The notes beneath the pieces were generated by a model. It was not told the origin of the DNA. It did not search any database and saw nothing but the letters and a program-made list of their open reading frames with translations. A program made the translations under genes and the position numbers. From positions 124,001 to 188,000 of the forward strand of contig NZ_LR025108.1 of the NCBI RefSeq assembly GCF_900343015.1: DNA of 64,000 nt, written 5' to 3'. Source of the DNA: Arsenophonus endosymbiont of Aleurodicus dispersus. GTDB taxonomy: Bacteria; Pseudomonadota; Gammaproteobacteria; Enterobacterales; Enterobacteriaceae. Below, piece after piece: positions 33,423-46,310 of the stretch. The stretch's first letter is position 1. Each line of letters starts with the position of its first letter.

Positions 33423-33585
33423 ACAATGGATAATCAGCTCATTACATAATTATGTTGCAATAAAATTTGCATCAACCAAAATATATATTAAATGTGATAT
33501 AAAAATAATTAATAATAATGAAAAAAATAACCACGCAAAATCAGCGTTATTAATAATTTGCCTGAATAAAAAACGCAATTTTTCG

Positions 33586-33870
33586 TTATTGAACCAGCAA
33601 TAAATCAATATGGATAAGTTTGGGCTTAAACGGATGACGCTGCACATCTTGTACTTTAACTTTGTGTTTTTCCCCTTCAACTACCAACGTGAATATTTCA
33701 TAAAACTCTGGCTTACTTTCCTGGTTGATAACTACATCATGACTTAGTTCAATAGCAATTGGTTCTTTATCGCCACCATATACTATAGCCGGTAATTTGT
33801 TATCTTTACGCAGACGATTGCTATTACCCTTACCCCGCTCTTTGCGGATTTCTGCATTAATAGTTAGCAT
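33586..33870 (-). CDS. rplY: 50S ribosomal protein L25
   Basis: Binds 5S rRNA at the central protuberance. Short L25 form without the CTC domain, 94 residues from the chosen ATG, equal to E. coli. It reads [20 protein letters not shown], then [29 protein letters not shown] and KLIHIDLL. Two further in-frame ATGs lie one and four codons upstream (up to 33882); the chosen one aligns with E. coli MFTINAE. It is convergent with holA. Confidence 0.95.
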   Translation of the reverse strand: MLTINAEIRKERGKGNSNRLRKDNKLPAIVYGGDKEPIAIELSHDVVINQESKPEFYEIFTLVVEGEKHKVKVQDVQRHPFKPKLIHIDLLLVQ

Positions 33871-33882
33871 CATTTTTCTCAT

Positions 33883-35129
33883 AACATGAAAAGAATCTGC
33901 TATACCCTAGTCACAGATCCAATAATAAAAAATTGTTAGCGCTTGATAAGCAAGCAAATAATATTCTAGCGCAAAAAAAGCTCTACAGCAATAAAAATAA
34001 CCTAATTTTAGGACATTTATCTTTGTTTAAGCAAAAATAGTGATATAGCAAAGACAAATAGAAATCATGGTATTAATAGAGGTCATAAGCCAAATGATAC
34101 TTGATAATAAAAAATTTTTTCTCTTATTTGACAAATAAGATGACGTAAAGTTGAAAAAATTGAACTGACATGAGTGACATGAGATAGCTTAGTATTTGCT
34201 GTATAATAATTATATATTAACTTTTGTTAGGAAATAATATTAATATGTGGACAATGATATTATTAATCTAGACTAACTATTTCAGTAAAAAATCAAATAA
34301 AAATTAGATCTACATAAGGAACTTCAAAACAGGTGGTTAAGACAGAAACATTGACTAAATAGAGAATTTTTTACTTTTAAAAAATATTAATCGTTTTTTG
34401 ACTAAAGACTGAGGTTTTTTCTGCACAGGTTAATTTTGCTTTGTCATTAGGTAATGATAACGTGTATATTCAATAATTAGCTTAATAAACAAAAATTTAT
34501 AAATATATCTTATGATAAAAATCAGACCATTTCTTATCGCTTTTTAGCGTATCTTTAAAACATATTTAAAACTGTTTTTGTTAACCTAAAAATACATAAA
34601 TTAGTATTATTGTGTTGTAATTCATGAATTATTTATTAATATTGACCATCATTATTTAAAATAATGCTATAACAATTATCAATAATTAACAATAAAAATA
34701 AGCTATTTTTTTACCACAGATTATACAATAGCAAAAATAATTTTATTTTTTTTTATTAAGTTCTCCGGCATAAATATCAACTTTTAGTCCATAAGACTAG
34801 TATTTATTATAGTTCTATTTTACTAATTATTTAACATAGGCTAACTCATAAATGAGCTAATTGGGATTAATAAATAATCCTAATTTTAAATTAAAATAGT
34901 TAAAATAAATAACAAGTAAATTGGTAGTTTTGTTAATTCATTAAAATAAAATCTGATATAGTAAGCTATATCTTCTCTAAAAAGTTATTGGTATCATTAA
35001 TTATGTTATAGTTATTTGCATTACTTATTATCCAGATTGATTTAGAATCTATTATTCTAATAATGCAATATTTTAGCATGATAATATATATGTATTTTAA
35101 CCATTTAATATAATATAAAATGTAAAATT
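33883..35129. other. 1.2 kb gene desert between rplY and rsuA remnant
   Basis: Very AT-rich, no open frame of interest on either strand and no recognised remnant. E. coli has yejK beside rplY; nothing of it was seen. This is either fully eroded DNA or holds RNA genes or signals I cannot detect by eye. Confidence 0.45.
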
Positions 35130-35721
35130 ATGATGCTACTAGATAAGTTTTTATTTCAACAAATAACAATCAAACGTAGATTGGTTAGACGAGAATTATG
35201 GGAGGAAAAAATTATGGTTAATAATAAAATTAGATCTTATTTAATTACTCTTAAAATAGTAATTAGTTTTAATAATATGGCAACATATTATTAAAACACA
35301 ACATTGTTGAATAAACCTAAGGGTAAGTTGTTCGATACGAGATAATATTGACACATACATTTTATCTTTTATTAATGAACACATAAAATTATCTTACTAA
35401 AGCATCATTTTTAAAAAAATTATCTTGTCACATTGGCCCCGTCGATTACAACCTAAATAGCAGCTAAGTGTTTAGCAGATATATGGCTTGCAGGTAAGAA
35501 ATTACCCATTAAGACCATAAAACTAACGATAGTTTCATCAGTTGTACGTTTGCTAATTAGCTAAGGCAGATATAAAAAATTCAAAATAATGGTTGCAGCA
35601 GCAGGTAATCACGTTTGTACACTTCATCGTGAGCGAGCTTATTGATAGTATTTACCTTGATCCAGCATTAGTTGCTGGTAAATATAGTTATTTAACAAAA
35701 GAAGAAATCAAAACTATTTAA
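35130..35721 (+). pseudogene. rsuA: remnant of rsuA (16S rRNA pseudouridine-516 synthase)
   Basis: From an ATG at 35130 the sequence reads MMLLDKFLFQQ and RRLVRRELWEE (MRLDKFIAQQ...IAGREIRGN in E. coli RsuA). Later frames give LNKPKGKLFDTR (MLNKPQGYVCST), VVRLLIS-GRYKKFKIMVAAAGNHVCTLHRER, and IYLDPALVAGKYSYLTKEEIKTI at the end. The last matches [20 protein letters not shown]. Stops and shifts separate them and the catalytic region is degraded. It directly precedes bcr, as rsuA does in enteric genomes. Confidence 0.92.
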
Positions 35722-35759
35722 ATTATATTTTTACTTTCTAGATTTCGGAGTATATTAGT

Positions 35760-36944
35760 ATGCCACGTCAGAGTTCATCTCATTTCAGCCTAATTATGAT
35801 ATTAGGACTTATATCCATGTTAATGCCATTAGCCATTGATATGTATTTACCTAGTTTGCCATCGATTGCAAAAAGTTTTAATGTTGATACTGATCAAGTT
35901 CAGATGACCTTAAATAGCTATATTTTCGGCTTTGCAATAGGACAACTGTTTTATGGTCCGATGGCTGATAGTATAGGCCGTAAGCCAGTGATATTAGGCG
36001 GCATGATTATCTTTGCAATTAATTCAGCAATTTGTGCTCTAGCAAGTAATATTGAGCAGTTTATTTTTGTCCGTTTTTCACAAGGGTTATCAGCAGCAGC
36101 AAGTGTAGTAATCACTGCTTTGATGAGAGATATGTTTAGTCGTGATGAATTTTCACGTAACATGTCTTTTGTTTTGCTAGTCGTGACGATCGCACCATTA
36201 TTAGCACCTATTTTAGGTGGTCTGGCGATGATTTTGTTTTCCTGGCATGCTATTTTTTGGATTATTGCCTTAGCTGCAATCATAGGGGCTTTATTAGTTG
36301 CTTTCTTTATTCAAGAAACTTTGCCTAAGGAAAAAAGACAAAAATTTCATTTAAGTCATACTATAAAACAACTCTTTACATTGTTTCGCGCTAGAAAAAT
36401 CTTTTATTATATTCTTGCTAGTGGATTTTCCTTTGCTGGGTTACTTTCATTTATAAATACCGGGCCGTTTGTCTATATTGAATTAAATGCAGTTTCTCCA
36501 CAGCATTTTGGCTACTATTTTGGCTTAAATATTATTTTTTTATTTTTACTTACCACGCTTAATAGCCGTTATGTACGCTATTTTGGCGCATTAAAAATGT
36601 TACACATAGGCTTAACACTACAATTTATTATGGGGATGTGGCTGATCATCAGCACTATATTAGACTTAGGTTTTATTCCCATGATATTCGGGGTTGCTGT
36701 TTATGTTGGTAGTATTGCTATGATATCTTCTAATGCAATGTCTGTAATTTTAGATAATTATCCACATATTGCTGGCACAGTTTCATCTTTAGTTGGAACA
36801 ATACGATTTGGTATCGGTGCGTTTTTTGGTTATTTGCTTTCCTGTTTCAAAACAACAACCGCTTGGTCGATGGTAGGATTTATGGGATTATGCGTTTGTC
36901 TTGCAATGGGATTTATTTTATTAGCAAATTACAGTAAAAATTAA
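35760..36944 (+). CDS. bcr: Bcr/CflA-family multidrug efflux MFS transporter
   Basis: Twelve-helix inner-membrane drug:proton antiporter; in E. coli Bcr exports bicyclomycin, sulfonamides and dipeptides such as L-cysteine. The 394 residues match (396). MLMPLAIDMYLPSLPSIAKSF is in helix 1. The MFS loop motif GPMADSIGRKPVILGG is near residue 62, and LMRDMFSRDEFSRNMSFVLLV near 122. FSFAGLLSFINTGPFVYIE follows near 225 and ISSNAMSVILDNYPHIAGT near 322. Preceded by the rsuA remnant. Retention of an efflux pump in so reduced a region is worth noting. Confidence 0.93.
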   Translation: MPRQSSSHFSLIMILGLISMLMPLAIDMYLPSLPSIAKSFNVDTDQVQMTLNSYIFGFAIGQLFYGPMADSIGRKPVILGGMIIFAINSAICALASNIEQFIFVRFSQGLSAAASVVITALMRDMFSRDEFSRNMSFVLLVVTIAPLLAPILGGLAMILFSWHAIFWIIALAAIIGALLVAFFIQETLPKEKRQKFHLSHTIKQLFTLFRARKIFYYILASGFSFAGLLSFINTGPFVYIELNAVSPQHFGYYFGLNIIFLFLLTTLNSRYVRYFGALKMLHIGLTLQFIMGMWLIISTILDLGFIPMIFGVAVYVGSIAMISSNAMSVILDNYPHIAGTVSSLVGTIRFGIGAFFGYLLSCFKTTTAWSMVGFMGLCVCLAMGFILLANYSKN

Positions 36945-37084
36945 TGTGATTAGGTACTTGAGTGAAAAAATAATAATAGGTTAATTAACTTAATTATAAT
37001 AACAATTTCTATTAATCCATGAATGTCATATCAACCATTTGACTGTTAATCTATTTACCAGTAAAAACCATTACTTATAAGGTG

Positions 37085-37600
37085 TTTAAATATGGTGTAA
37101 TATTTTTATTAATAGCTTTTGTTATATCATTTTTGTATAAAAGCCGCACGGGGTTTTAGGTTCATTAGGAGCTCATCATCGAGTCTGATGATAAATAAAC
37201 CGGATAAATTCAAGCTAGACTACTAAACCTCAACATGAGTATTGCACTAACAGTGGTGAACATAGATTTTTTATATAATGTATAATATCACTGTAGCAGT
37301 AATTATAGCTTTGTATGGGTGCATCAGACTTAATTAGTTGAAGTAAACGTAATATACCAATAATTATTATAAATTGAGCATAAATTATTGCTGAAGCAAT
37401 AAAAAAGATTAACGCAAGAGAAGTTATTGCACCTTAAAATTAGGTATTAGTGCCTGTATCAGGCACAATTGTAAAAAATTTTGCTACCAATCATGCTTTC
37501 TGCATAGATACGAATGAAAGTATTAAAGTGATTGTTTACATGGATAATCCTGTGACGTTAAAGTGGTAGCGATATGAAAGTTGAAAAATAGTGATCTAAA
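37085..37600 (+). pseudogene. nagE: remnant of nagE-type PTS permease (C-terminal half)
   Basis: A piece at about 37090 reads YGVIFLLIAFVISFLYK, like the last membrane helix of NagE (MGVIFFAIYFVVFSLVIRMF). Pieces of an EIIB domain follow (ALYGCIRLN, then IIAEAIKKI). Then comes an EIIA segment, PVSGTIVKNFATNHAFCIDTNESIKVIVYMDNPVTL with one split. That matches SPAAGTIVKIFNTNHAFCLETEKGAEIVVHMG. The catalytic EIIA histidine position is changed to tyrosine (VHMG to VYMD). In E. coli nagE lies just upstream of glnS. Confidence 0.85.
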
Positions 37601-37837
37601 ATTAGATCTTCATTACTTGTATGGCATGATAACTCAATGATAAATCAAATTATTATCAGTTGATGATTATCAGGGTATGTTTTGTTATTATGATTTGATA
37701 TCATCACCGTAGAATTAATAATAAATAAAAAAAGTAATAGTTATGAACTTCTAGTTTTTCTTTATTATTTTTTACTAATTAAATAAAGACTATTAATATA
37801 TGTTAATAACAGGTTGTTTCTAATTCGGATAGAGTAG

Positions 37838-39493
37838 ATGATAAAGGCAGATACTAGACCAAAAAATTTTATTCGCCAGATTATTGATGAAGATTTGGCT
37901 ACAGGTAAACATACTCATGTATATACCCGTTTTCCACCAGAACCTAATGGTTATTTACATCTTGGTCATGCGAAATCAATCTGTCTAAATTTTGGCATTG
38001 CAGAAGATTATCAGGGTAAATGCAATTTACGGTTTGATGATACTAATCCAGTTAAAGAAAATGTTGAATATATTAATTCTATTCAAGAAGATGTAAAGTG
38101 GTTAGGCTTTAATTGGACTGGTAACGTTAAATATTCGTCAGATTATTTTGATGAACTTTATCAATATGCTATTGAGCTAATTAATAAAGGCATAGCTTAT
38201 GTTGATGAATTAAGTCCTGATGCCATTCATGAATATCGAGGAACTTTAAAGCAACTAGGTAAAAATAGTCCATATCGTGACCGCAGTATTGAGCAGAATT
38301 TGCAGCTATTTGACAAGATGCTTGCTGGTGGATTTGAAGAAGGTCATGCCTGTCTTCGTGCTAAAATCGATATGTCATCCCCTTTTATTGTTATGCGCGA
38401 TCCGGTTTTATACCGGATAAAATATGCTGAACATCACCAATCAGGTAATAAATGGTGTATTTATCCAATGTATGACTTTACCCATTGTATTTCGGACGCA
38501 TTAGAGGGAATTACTCATTCACTTTGTACCATGGAATTTCAAGATAATCGTAGATTATATGATTGGATACTAGATAATATTAACATTGATTGTCATCCAA
38601 GTCAGTATGAATTTTCACGTATAAATCTTGCCTATACAGTGATGTCAAAACGTAAACTAAACCAGTTAGTAGCAGAAAATAAAGTTGAAACATGGGATGA
38701 TCCCAGAATGCCAACTATTTCAGGTTTACGTCGTCGTGGTTATACAGCGGCGTCGATTCGTGAATTTTGTCGCCGTATTGGTGTAACTAAGCAAGATAGT
38801 ACTATTGAAATGGCAGTATTAGAATCTTGTATTCGTAATGATCTAAATGAAAATGCACCACGAGCAATGGCTGTATTAGATCCTATAAAGTTAGTAATTG
38901 AAAATATGACCAATGATGAGCAAATGCTGACGATGTATAATCACCCTAATAAACCTAAGATGGGCACTCGTCAAGTGCCATTTAGTCGTGAGCTTTATAT
39001 TGATCGAGCTGATTTTAGTGAAGATGCTAATCGGCAATATAAGCGCTTAGTTTTAGGTAAAAAAGTGCGGTTACGGAATGCTTATATTGTTATAGCTAAT
39101 AGGGTTTATAAAGATGCAGAAGGTAAAATTATCACTATTTATTGTACTTATGATGCCGATACTTTAAATCAAGATCCAGCCAAGAAAGTTAAAGGAGTTA
39201 TCCATTGGGTAAGCGCATTACATGGTCTACCAGCCGAGATACGGTTATATGATCGCTTATTTACTGTGCCTAATCCTACAGCAGAAGAGGATTTTTTAGC
39301 TAACATAAATTCTAATTCTTTGGTAATTTATCATGGGGTTGTAGAACCAAGTTTAATTAACGCTCAACCAGGAAACGCTTATCAGTTTGAACGCCATGGT
39401 TATTTTTGCGCCGACAGTCATGATCATTCTACTCAAAAAATGGTATTTAATCGTACTGTAGAATTAAAAGATAGTTGGGCAAAAATATGCTAA
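37838..39493 (+). CDS. glnS: glutaminyl-tRNA synthetase
   Basis: Charges tRNA-Gln directly, so no GatCAB route is needed. The 551 residues match E. coli (554). Class I motifs: [20 protein letters not shown] near residue 31 (HIGH as HLGH) and VMSKRKL near 268 (KMSKS-like). The catalytic domain includes [17 protein letters not shown], and the two C-terminal beta-barrels that read the anticodon run from about 340. The ATG at 37838 has AGAG upstream. A small hairpin (ATGCT-AGCAT then GTTTTTA) overlaps its 3' end and may terminate it. Confidence 0.98.
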   Translation: MIKADTRPKNFIRQIIDEDLATGKHTHVYTRFPPEPNGYLHLGHAKSICLNFGIAEDYQGKCNLRFDDTNPVKENVEYINSIQEDVKWLGFNWTGNVKYSSDYFDELYQYAIELINKGIAYVDELSPDAIHEYRGTLKQLGKNSPYRDRSIEQNLQLFDKMLAGGFEEGHACLRAKIDMSSPFIVMRDPVLYRIKYAEHHQSGNKWCIYPMYDFTHCISDALEGITHSLCTMEFQDNRRLYDWILDNINIDCHPSQYEFSRINLAYTVMSKRKLNQLVAENKVETWDDPRMPTISGLRRRGYTAASIREFCRRIGVTKQDSTIEMAVLESCIRNDLNENAPRAMAVLDPIKLVIENMTNDEQMLTMYNHPNKPKMGTRQVPFSRELYIDRADFSEDANRQYKRLVLGKKVRLRNAYIVIANRVYKDAEGKIITIYCTYDADTLNQDPAKKVKGVIHWVSALHGLPAEIRLYDRLFTVPNPTAEEDFLANINSNSLVIYHGVVEPSLINAQPGNAYQFERHGYFCADSHDHSTQKMVFNRTVELKDSWAKIC

Positions 39494-39509
39494 AAAGCAT
39501 GTTTTTATA
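39487..39509 (+). terminator. possible weak terminator after glnS
   Basis: ATGCT AAAA AGCAT followed by GTTTTTA, overlapping the stop codon. The stem is only five pairs and AT-rich, so this is a weak candidate. Confidence 0.35.
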
Positions 39510-40324
39510 GCTACACTGTTTTATTAACAGAATAAATATAATTTTTATTCATTGATTTACCGTTGATGAAAAAAAAGATAACCATACTTTCACAAATTAT
39601 TAAACTAATTAATTAGCAATTAACAAGGCATATTATACCATGAAACAGCAACGAATATCCCTAATGGTAATTTTACCTATAGATTAAAAAGTATTAATAA
39701 TCGTATTATATCCACACAAAAAATACCATTAAAATATGGGCATATTTATCAGTAAGTAGTCAAGTTTACTAATAGATTAAGTAAACAGTGAGCTACATTA
39801 GTATAATGTTTTTTTTGCTAATTTTATTTATAAATGTAACTTAACAAATTTAGAAGTAACCAACTGGGTAATTGATCCCATGATTAGTATGAAACTTTAT
39901 CCACAATATGATTTATTAGAAGATAGTTATATCTAGATTGGTCGCTTATATTTTCCAGGTTACATCAGAAATTAAGATAATACTTGGTGATGTTGTTGTG
40001 TAAATTTTAAAAATGATTGAACTACTGTAAAATTATAGTGAGTAACAATAAATACTAGCGGCATCATAAATCAGAATTGATTTATAACACGATAAACTAC
40101 TTAGAGGCCAATTCCTAAGTGAAGATACTCTGGCTCCTGTAAGAAGTGTTGCTTTAAATACTGCATTATTTAATTCTTTATTTTGGGCGGTCATATGGAC
40201 CAGAAATTGTTGCATTAGCAGTTACTAATATCAAAATATTGCCAATAGTATTAACTAATTTGACAATTATACATATATCATTACACAATTTGCATGAATT
40301 ATCATGTAAAAAAAATATTGATAT
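39510..40324. other. gap between glnS and fldA, possible unassigned remnants
   Basis: E. coli has chiP, chiQ and fur between glnS and fldA. I looked for Fur pieces downstream of fldA on the minus strand and found none. On the plus strand a stretch around 39859-39935 reads LEVTNWVIDPMISMKLYPQYD without a stop, and 40100-40200 reads LSEDTLAPVRSVALNTALFN. Both look like former coding sequence, but I cannot assign them. Confidence 0.35.
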
Positions 40325-40858
40325 CTATCTATTGATGATAGATGGCAAATTCATCTCTTCAGAGATTTGTTTTATCCATCTTTCTACCCGCTCAGAGGTT
40401 ATTTCCGGTTGCCTGTCTTCATCAATTGCAAGACCAATAAAGTTAGCATCATCAGCTAGTCCTTTTGATGCTTCAAAGTGGTAACCTACTGTTGGCCAGT
40501 GGCCAACTATAATAGCACCGTTAGGCTCAATAATATCTTTCATAATACCCATGGCATCACAGAAATATTCTGCATAATCTTCTTGATCACCACAACCAAA
40601 AATAGCTACAATCTTATTGGTAAAATCAATTTCTTCTAATGAAGAAAAAAAATCTTCCCAATCACTCTGTGCTTCACCATAATACCAGGTAGGAATACCG
40701 AATAGTAAAATCTCAAATGCTTCAATATCCTCTTTACTGCTTTTAGCAATATCATGAATTTCAGCAATATCAGCGCCGCCAAGCATTTCTTGGATCATTT
40801 TGGCAATATTTTCTGTATTACCCGTATCACTACCGAAGAAGATACCTATGATTGACAT
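40325..40858 (-). CDS. fldA: flavodoxin 1
   Basis: FMN electron carrier for enzymes such as IspG/IspH, biotin synthase and the radical-SAM activases. The start chosen is the ATG at 40858 (MSIIGIFFGSDTGNTENIAK), not the upstream in-frame ATG at 40885. It aligns with E. coli and has AGAGG before it; the product is 177 residues (176 in E. coli). FMN contacts: phosphate loop SDTGNT, the 50s loop IPTWYYGE and the 90s loop FGCGDQEDYAEYFCDAMG. The C-terminus reads SKGLADDANFIGLAIDEDRQPE. Its partner genes in the MEP pathway should be checked because dxr is dead here. Confidence 0.96.
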   Translation of the reverse strand: MSIIGIFFGSDTGNTENIAKMIQEMLGGADIAEIHDIAKSSKEDIEAFEILLFGIPTWYYGEAQSDWEDFFSSLEEIDFTNKIVAIFGCGDQEDYAEYFCDAMGIMKDIIEPNGAIIVGHWPTVGYHFEASKGLADDANFIGLAIDEDRQPEITSERVERWIKQISEEMNLPSIINR

Positions 40859-41026
40859 AAAGTAAATAAACCTCTTAATTTTCATTTAAGTTGTGATTGA
40901 ATCTTATCATTACTAACAGTAGTAATAGGAAAGATAATCAAGATTGATTAATAAATAACTAAATGACCATCATTTTCACGAAAATAACTACATAATTATG
41001 TTAATTATGTGTTTTTCAGGCAAAAT

Positions 41027-41058
41027 AAACCGGTGAATTAAAATTCATCGGTTTTTAT
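41027..41058 (+). terminator. orphan terminator-like hairpin
   Basis: AAACCGGTGAAT, loop TAAA, then ATTCATCGGTTT, followed by TTATTT. Twelve pairs with one G-T. There is no living gene just upstream on the plus strand (fldA starts there in the opposite direction), so it probably outlived the gene it served. Confidence 0.55.
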
Positions 41059-41472
41059 TTACTAATTTTTTCAGTAATATATGTTTTATAAATTCACTAA
41101 TATTTAATTATTCATATTAAATATTGATGTAAATGTATTAGTTAATTAAAACAATTATACCCTAGCAAGATAACTATCGCTCCTATTAGATAAAATCTAC
41201 CATTTTGATAAAGCAAACTATTAGTTAATAAGTAAAATTTAAAATAATAATTAAAACCATAAAATGTAATCACACTACTCTCGTTATTTTAAAGCGTTAA
41301 TTTTTGCCATTATTTATTGATACCACAGTTGAGTATAAAATCAATTTAACTTGAGTAGATTATTATATCTACCGAACTACAACTCTTGCCATTTATTAAT
41401 CATAAAAAATTTATCAGCATGACGAATAGTCGCAATAGAAAATACTAATAACAGTTAGACAAACAGATAAAT

Positions 41473-41506
41473 AGAAGCTGCGTATTATTAATAATACGCA
41501 GCTTCT
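41473..41506. terminator. perfect 34-base palindrome
   Basis: AGAAGCTGCGTATTATT is followed at once by its exact inverse complement, giving 17 uninterrupted pairs. No T-run follows on either strand. It sits about 20 bases past the end of a decayed minus-strand reading frame, so it may be that gene's bidirectional terminator. It could also be a protein-binding palindrome. Confidence 0.55.
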
Positions 41507-41519
41507 GAGTATTAATCTA

Positions 41520-41680
41520 GTACATAAGTGTCCTCATCAAAAATTAAAATGCATAGTCAAGTAATGCTATATATTGACATTGTTCTCCTGATAAATTAAT
41601 ACCTATCTCTGCTAACTGTGTATTGAACCCATGAAGAAGTTGTTGAATAAAATCCAGCGCGCTAGCTATTTATGATACCG
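41520..41680 (-). pseudogene. unidentified decayed coding fragment
   Basis: The minus strand reads ALDFIQQLLHGFNTQLAEIG then INLSGEQCQYIALLDYAF and a stop, a normal-looking protein end with no start or upstream continuation. Earlier frames (to about 42050) carry scattered short pieces with many stops. I do not recognise the family. The 34-base palindrome follows it directly. Confidence 0.4.
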
Positions 41681-43233
41681 ATAAATTATCAAGTTTTAAT
41701 TAACAAGGATAGGTTCTTAAATACTGCTGAAATATCGCTATGCATAAATAAATCTGATATGATTAAATTAAATATTAACATGCTATATTAACTAATTATT
41801 TCTAAATAAATTTGGCAGATAGATTCATAAAAAATATCACCAACACGTTTAAGTGCGATAAGTGTATAAAATATATTGCTATACTTGAGCTATAAATAGG
41901 ATATGTTAGTTAACATATACGCTATAAATATAGTCCTCCAGAACTAAGTTTACCTTGATTGATAGCTTTCTCCACGCTAATAGAATAGCGGTAGTTATTT
42001 TATTAACCAGTATAATGGACTGGTTATAACACTGCTTTTTGCACCTAAAAACTTTTTTATAATTGGTAACTTAAAATTATTTGTCAGAATTGTAAAAACA
42101 TATCCTTAGTTACGATAACTGGTTTAATACCAGTTATTGATTTAGAAAAGTGGTATTATCTGGTTAAGCTTAATACTATTTTTATCCTTATTGACGAATT
42201 ATAAGTTCAACTAATAACTAAAAGATAAAATAGATAACAAATGAACCAAACTAGCTAGCTGAGCTATGCGCTGTAGTTGAATAACACAACAGTGAAGATA
42301 GATAATGACAAAAAACATATCAATAACCCGCATGAATGTTGAGCTAGTCATGAATTTAATAATTAAGCAATTTCATAAAATATGTCAATAATTTACCCCA
42401 GTTTGTTCCTGTTTAAAATAAACTAGCGACATTACTAACAAATAACGATATAATAAACTGGATAATTCCGCTATAGTCTATGAAGAGTTTTATTATAAAT
42501 AAAACTCTAAATAAGTTCAGTTTATTACTAATGAGTAAATAGTAAATACTAAAATATGCATAGGCTATGTTCTACCCAAAATCTCTCAAATAGCTGTTTA
42601 AAAACATTAGGTAAATATTAGCACAACACTGGCGAAATATAAAAATATCTATTAGTTGTTTCTTTTATCTAAGAAACAAATATGAAAACTAATCAAATAA
42701 CAATTTTATTTTTAAACAGTTATTTTTTTAGCTACAAGCAATCATTTAAATTTTATTAGGCGATTTAGGTTAAAATAGTAAAGTAAATTTCATGTGTACT
42801 ATGAACTTTAAGAAGTAAATTAACTGTTAAATTGTTCTAGATTTAATTAGTTGTTTACCTAGCAAAATTATTGCATCTAAAGCTTAATTAGTGGCATTAC
42901 TACAATAGAAAAAATTTCCAGAGCTCCGTATTTATTTAGATAGGTACTAGATAATCTATCACACGCCGTTTATCTGGTTTAATTCCTGCCACAATATACC
43001 TGAAGTGATATCAATCATTAGATCATTTCATATTAATTTGTGCGATAAAATGAAAAAACTTTGTTAAAAATTAATTATTTTTTAGCTAAATAAATTAAGT
43101 ATTAATTTAGATTAAATAATCGATCAGCTATTTATTAAAATAAATTTACTACAGCTAATTATTGATATTTAAAGATTATTGGTGAAAATTACCTCTAATA
43201 GGTTTAGTATATTTGTAGCAGATTTAAGGTTAG

Positions 43234-44919
<1,686 letters not shown>

Positions 44920-44993
44920 GGCAAAGAGATATGAGCTAATGATATTAATTTGTTACCATTATCTAAAATTGAATTTGTACTGAGGAAAATTTT

Positions 44994-46310
44994 ATGTCTA
45001 AAATCGTTAAAGTAATTGGGCGCGAAATAATTGACTCCCGTGGTAATCCAACTGTTGAAGCAGAGGTTCATTTAGAAGGTGGATTTGTTGGTTTAGCAGC
45101 GGCACCATCTGGTGCATCAACTGGTTCACGAGAAGCGTTAGAACTACGTGATGATGATAAAGATCGCTTTTTAGGTAAAGGCGTTTTAAAAGCAGTTGCA
45201 GCAGTAAATGGCCCAATTGCTAATGCATTGATCGACCAAGACGCCAAAAATCAGGCTAATATTGATAAAATCATGATAGAATCAGATGGTACAGAAAATA
45301 AATCTAAATTAGGTGCTAATGCGATTTTAGTAGTTTCACTAGCTAATGCAAAAGCGGCTGCGGCGACGAAAAGCATGCCTTTATATGAGCATATTGCTGA
45401 ATTGAATTGTACGCCCGGTAAATTCTCCATGCCATTACCAATGATTAATATTATTAATGGTGGCAAACATGCTGATAACAATCTTGATATTCAAGAGTTT
45501 ATGATCCAACCAGTTGGTGCAAAAAGCTTGAAAGAAGCTGTTCGTGTGGGGTCAGAAGTTTTTCAACATTTAGCAAAAGTATTAAAAGCCAAAGGGATGA
45601 ATACCTCTGTGGGAGATGAAGGTGGTTATACCCCAAATTTAGAATCTAATGCAGCAGCTTTAGCAGCAATTAAGCAAGCTGTTGAAGCCGCAGACTATGT
45701 ATTAGGTAAAGATATTACCTTAGCTATCGATTGTGCTGCATCAGAATTCTACAACCAAGAAACTGGTAATTATGAGCTTAAAGGGGAAGGTAAAACTTTT
45801 ACTTCACAAGATTTTACCCATTATTTAGAAGAATTAAGCAAACAATATCCTATCGTATCTATTGAAGATGGTCTTGATGAGTCAGATTGGAATGGTTTCG
45901 CCTATCAGACTAAATGGTTAGGTAACAAAATTCAGTTAGTAGGTGATGATTTATTTGTTACTAATACTAAGATTTTGCAAAAAGGTATAAAAAAAGGTAT
46001 TGCTAATTCTATTTTGATTAAATTTAATCAGATTGGCACCTTAACTGAAACTTTATCAGCAATTAAGATGGCCAAAAATGCGGGCTACACTGCGGTTATC
46101 TCACATCGTTCAGGGGAAACTGAAGACGCTACAATTGCAGATTTAGCAGTAGGAACGGCAGCTGGCCAAATCAAAACAGGCTCAATGAGCCGCTCTGATC
46201 GAGTAGCTAAATATAATCAGTTAATCCGTATTGAAGAAGTATTAGGTGACAAAGCGCCCTTTAATGGACTAAAAGAAGTAAAAGGCCAGGATTTAATTTA
46301 CTGTTATTGA
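44994..46310 (+). CDS. eno: enolase
   Basis: Glycolytic conversion of 2-phosphoglycerate to phosphoenolpyruvate, and in E. coli a scaffold of the RNA degradosome. The 438 residues are slightly longer than E. coli (432) by a short tail after LKEVKGQ. Motifs: [16 protein letters not shown] near residue 38, catalytic Glu in DEGGYTPNL near 207, and magnesium ligands in [17 protein letters not shown] and GDDLFVTN. The base Lys is in [14 protein letters not shown] near 340, and the signature [18 protein letters not shown] near 370. A strong site GAGGAAAATTTT precedes the ATG. Confidence 0.98.
   Translation: MSKIVKVIGREIIDSRGNPTVEAEVHLEGGFVGLAAAPSGASTGSREALELRDDDKDRFLGKGVLKAVAAVNGPIANALIDQDAKNQANIDKIMIESDGTENKSKLGANAILVVSLANAKAAAATKSMPLYEHIAELNCTPGKFSMPLPMINIINGGKHADNNLDIQEFMIQPVGAKSLKEAVRVGSEVFQHLAKVLKAKGMNTSVGDEGGYTPNLESNAAALAAIKQAVEAADYVLGKDITLAIDCAASEFYNQETGNYELKGEGKTFTSQDFTHYLEELSKQYPIVSIEDGLDESDWNGFAYQTKWLGNKIQLVGDDLFVTNTKILQKGIKKGIANSILIKFNQIGTLTETLSAIKMAKNAGYTAVISHRSGETEDATIADLAVGTAAGQIKTGSMSRSDRVAKYNQLIRIEEVLGDKAPFNGLKEVKGQDLIYCY

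Noticed and set aside
33450-33680. 76-codon minus-strand frame overlapping rplY
   Set aside because: Overlaps the end of rplY in another frame, with no recognisable motif; chance frame.
40033-40215. 60-codon minus-strand frame near fldA as possible fur remnant
   Set aside because: No resemblance to Fur motifs (HHHDHLIC or DNA-binding helix); no assignment is justified.
41027-41506. Two hairpins as ends of an insertion sequence or MITE
   Set aside because: Their sequences are unrelated, no target duplication is visible, and no transposase remnant lies between.
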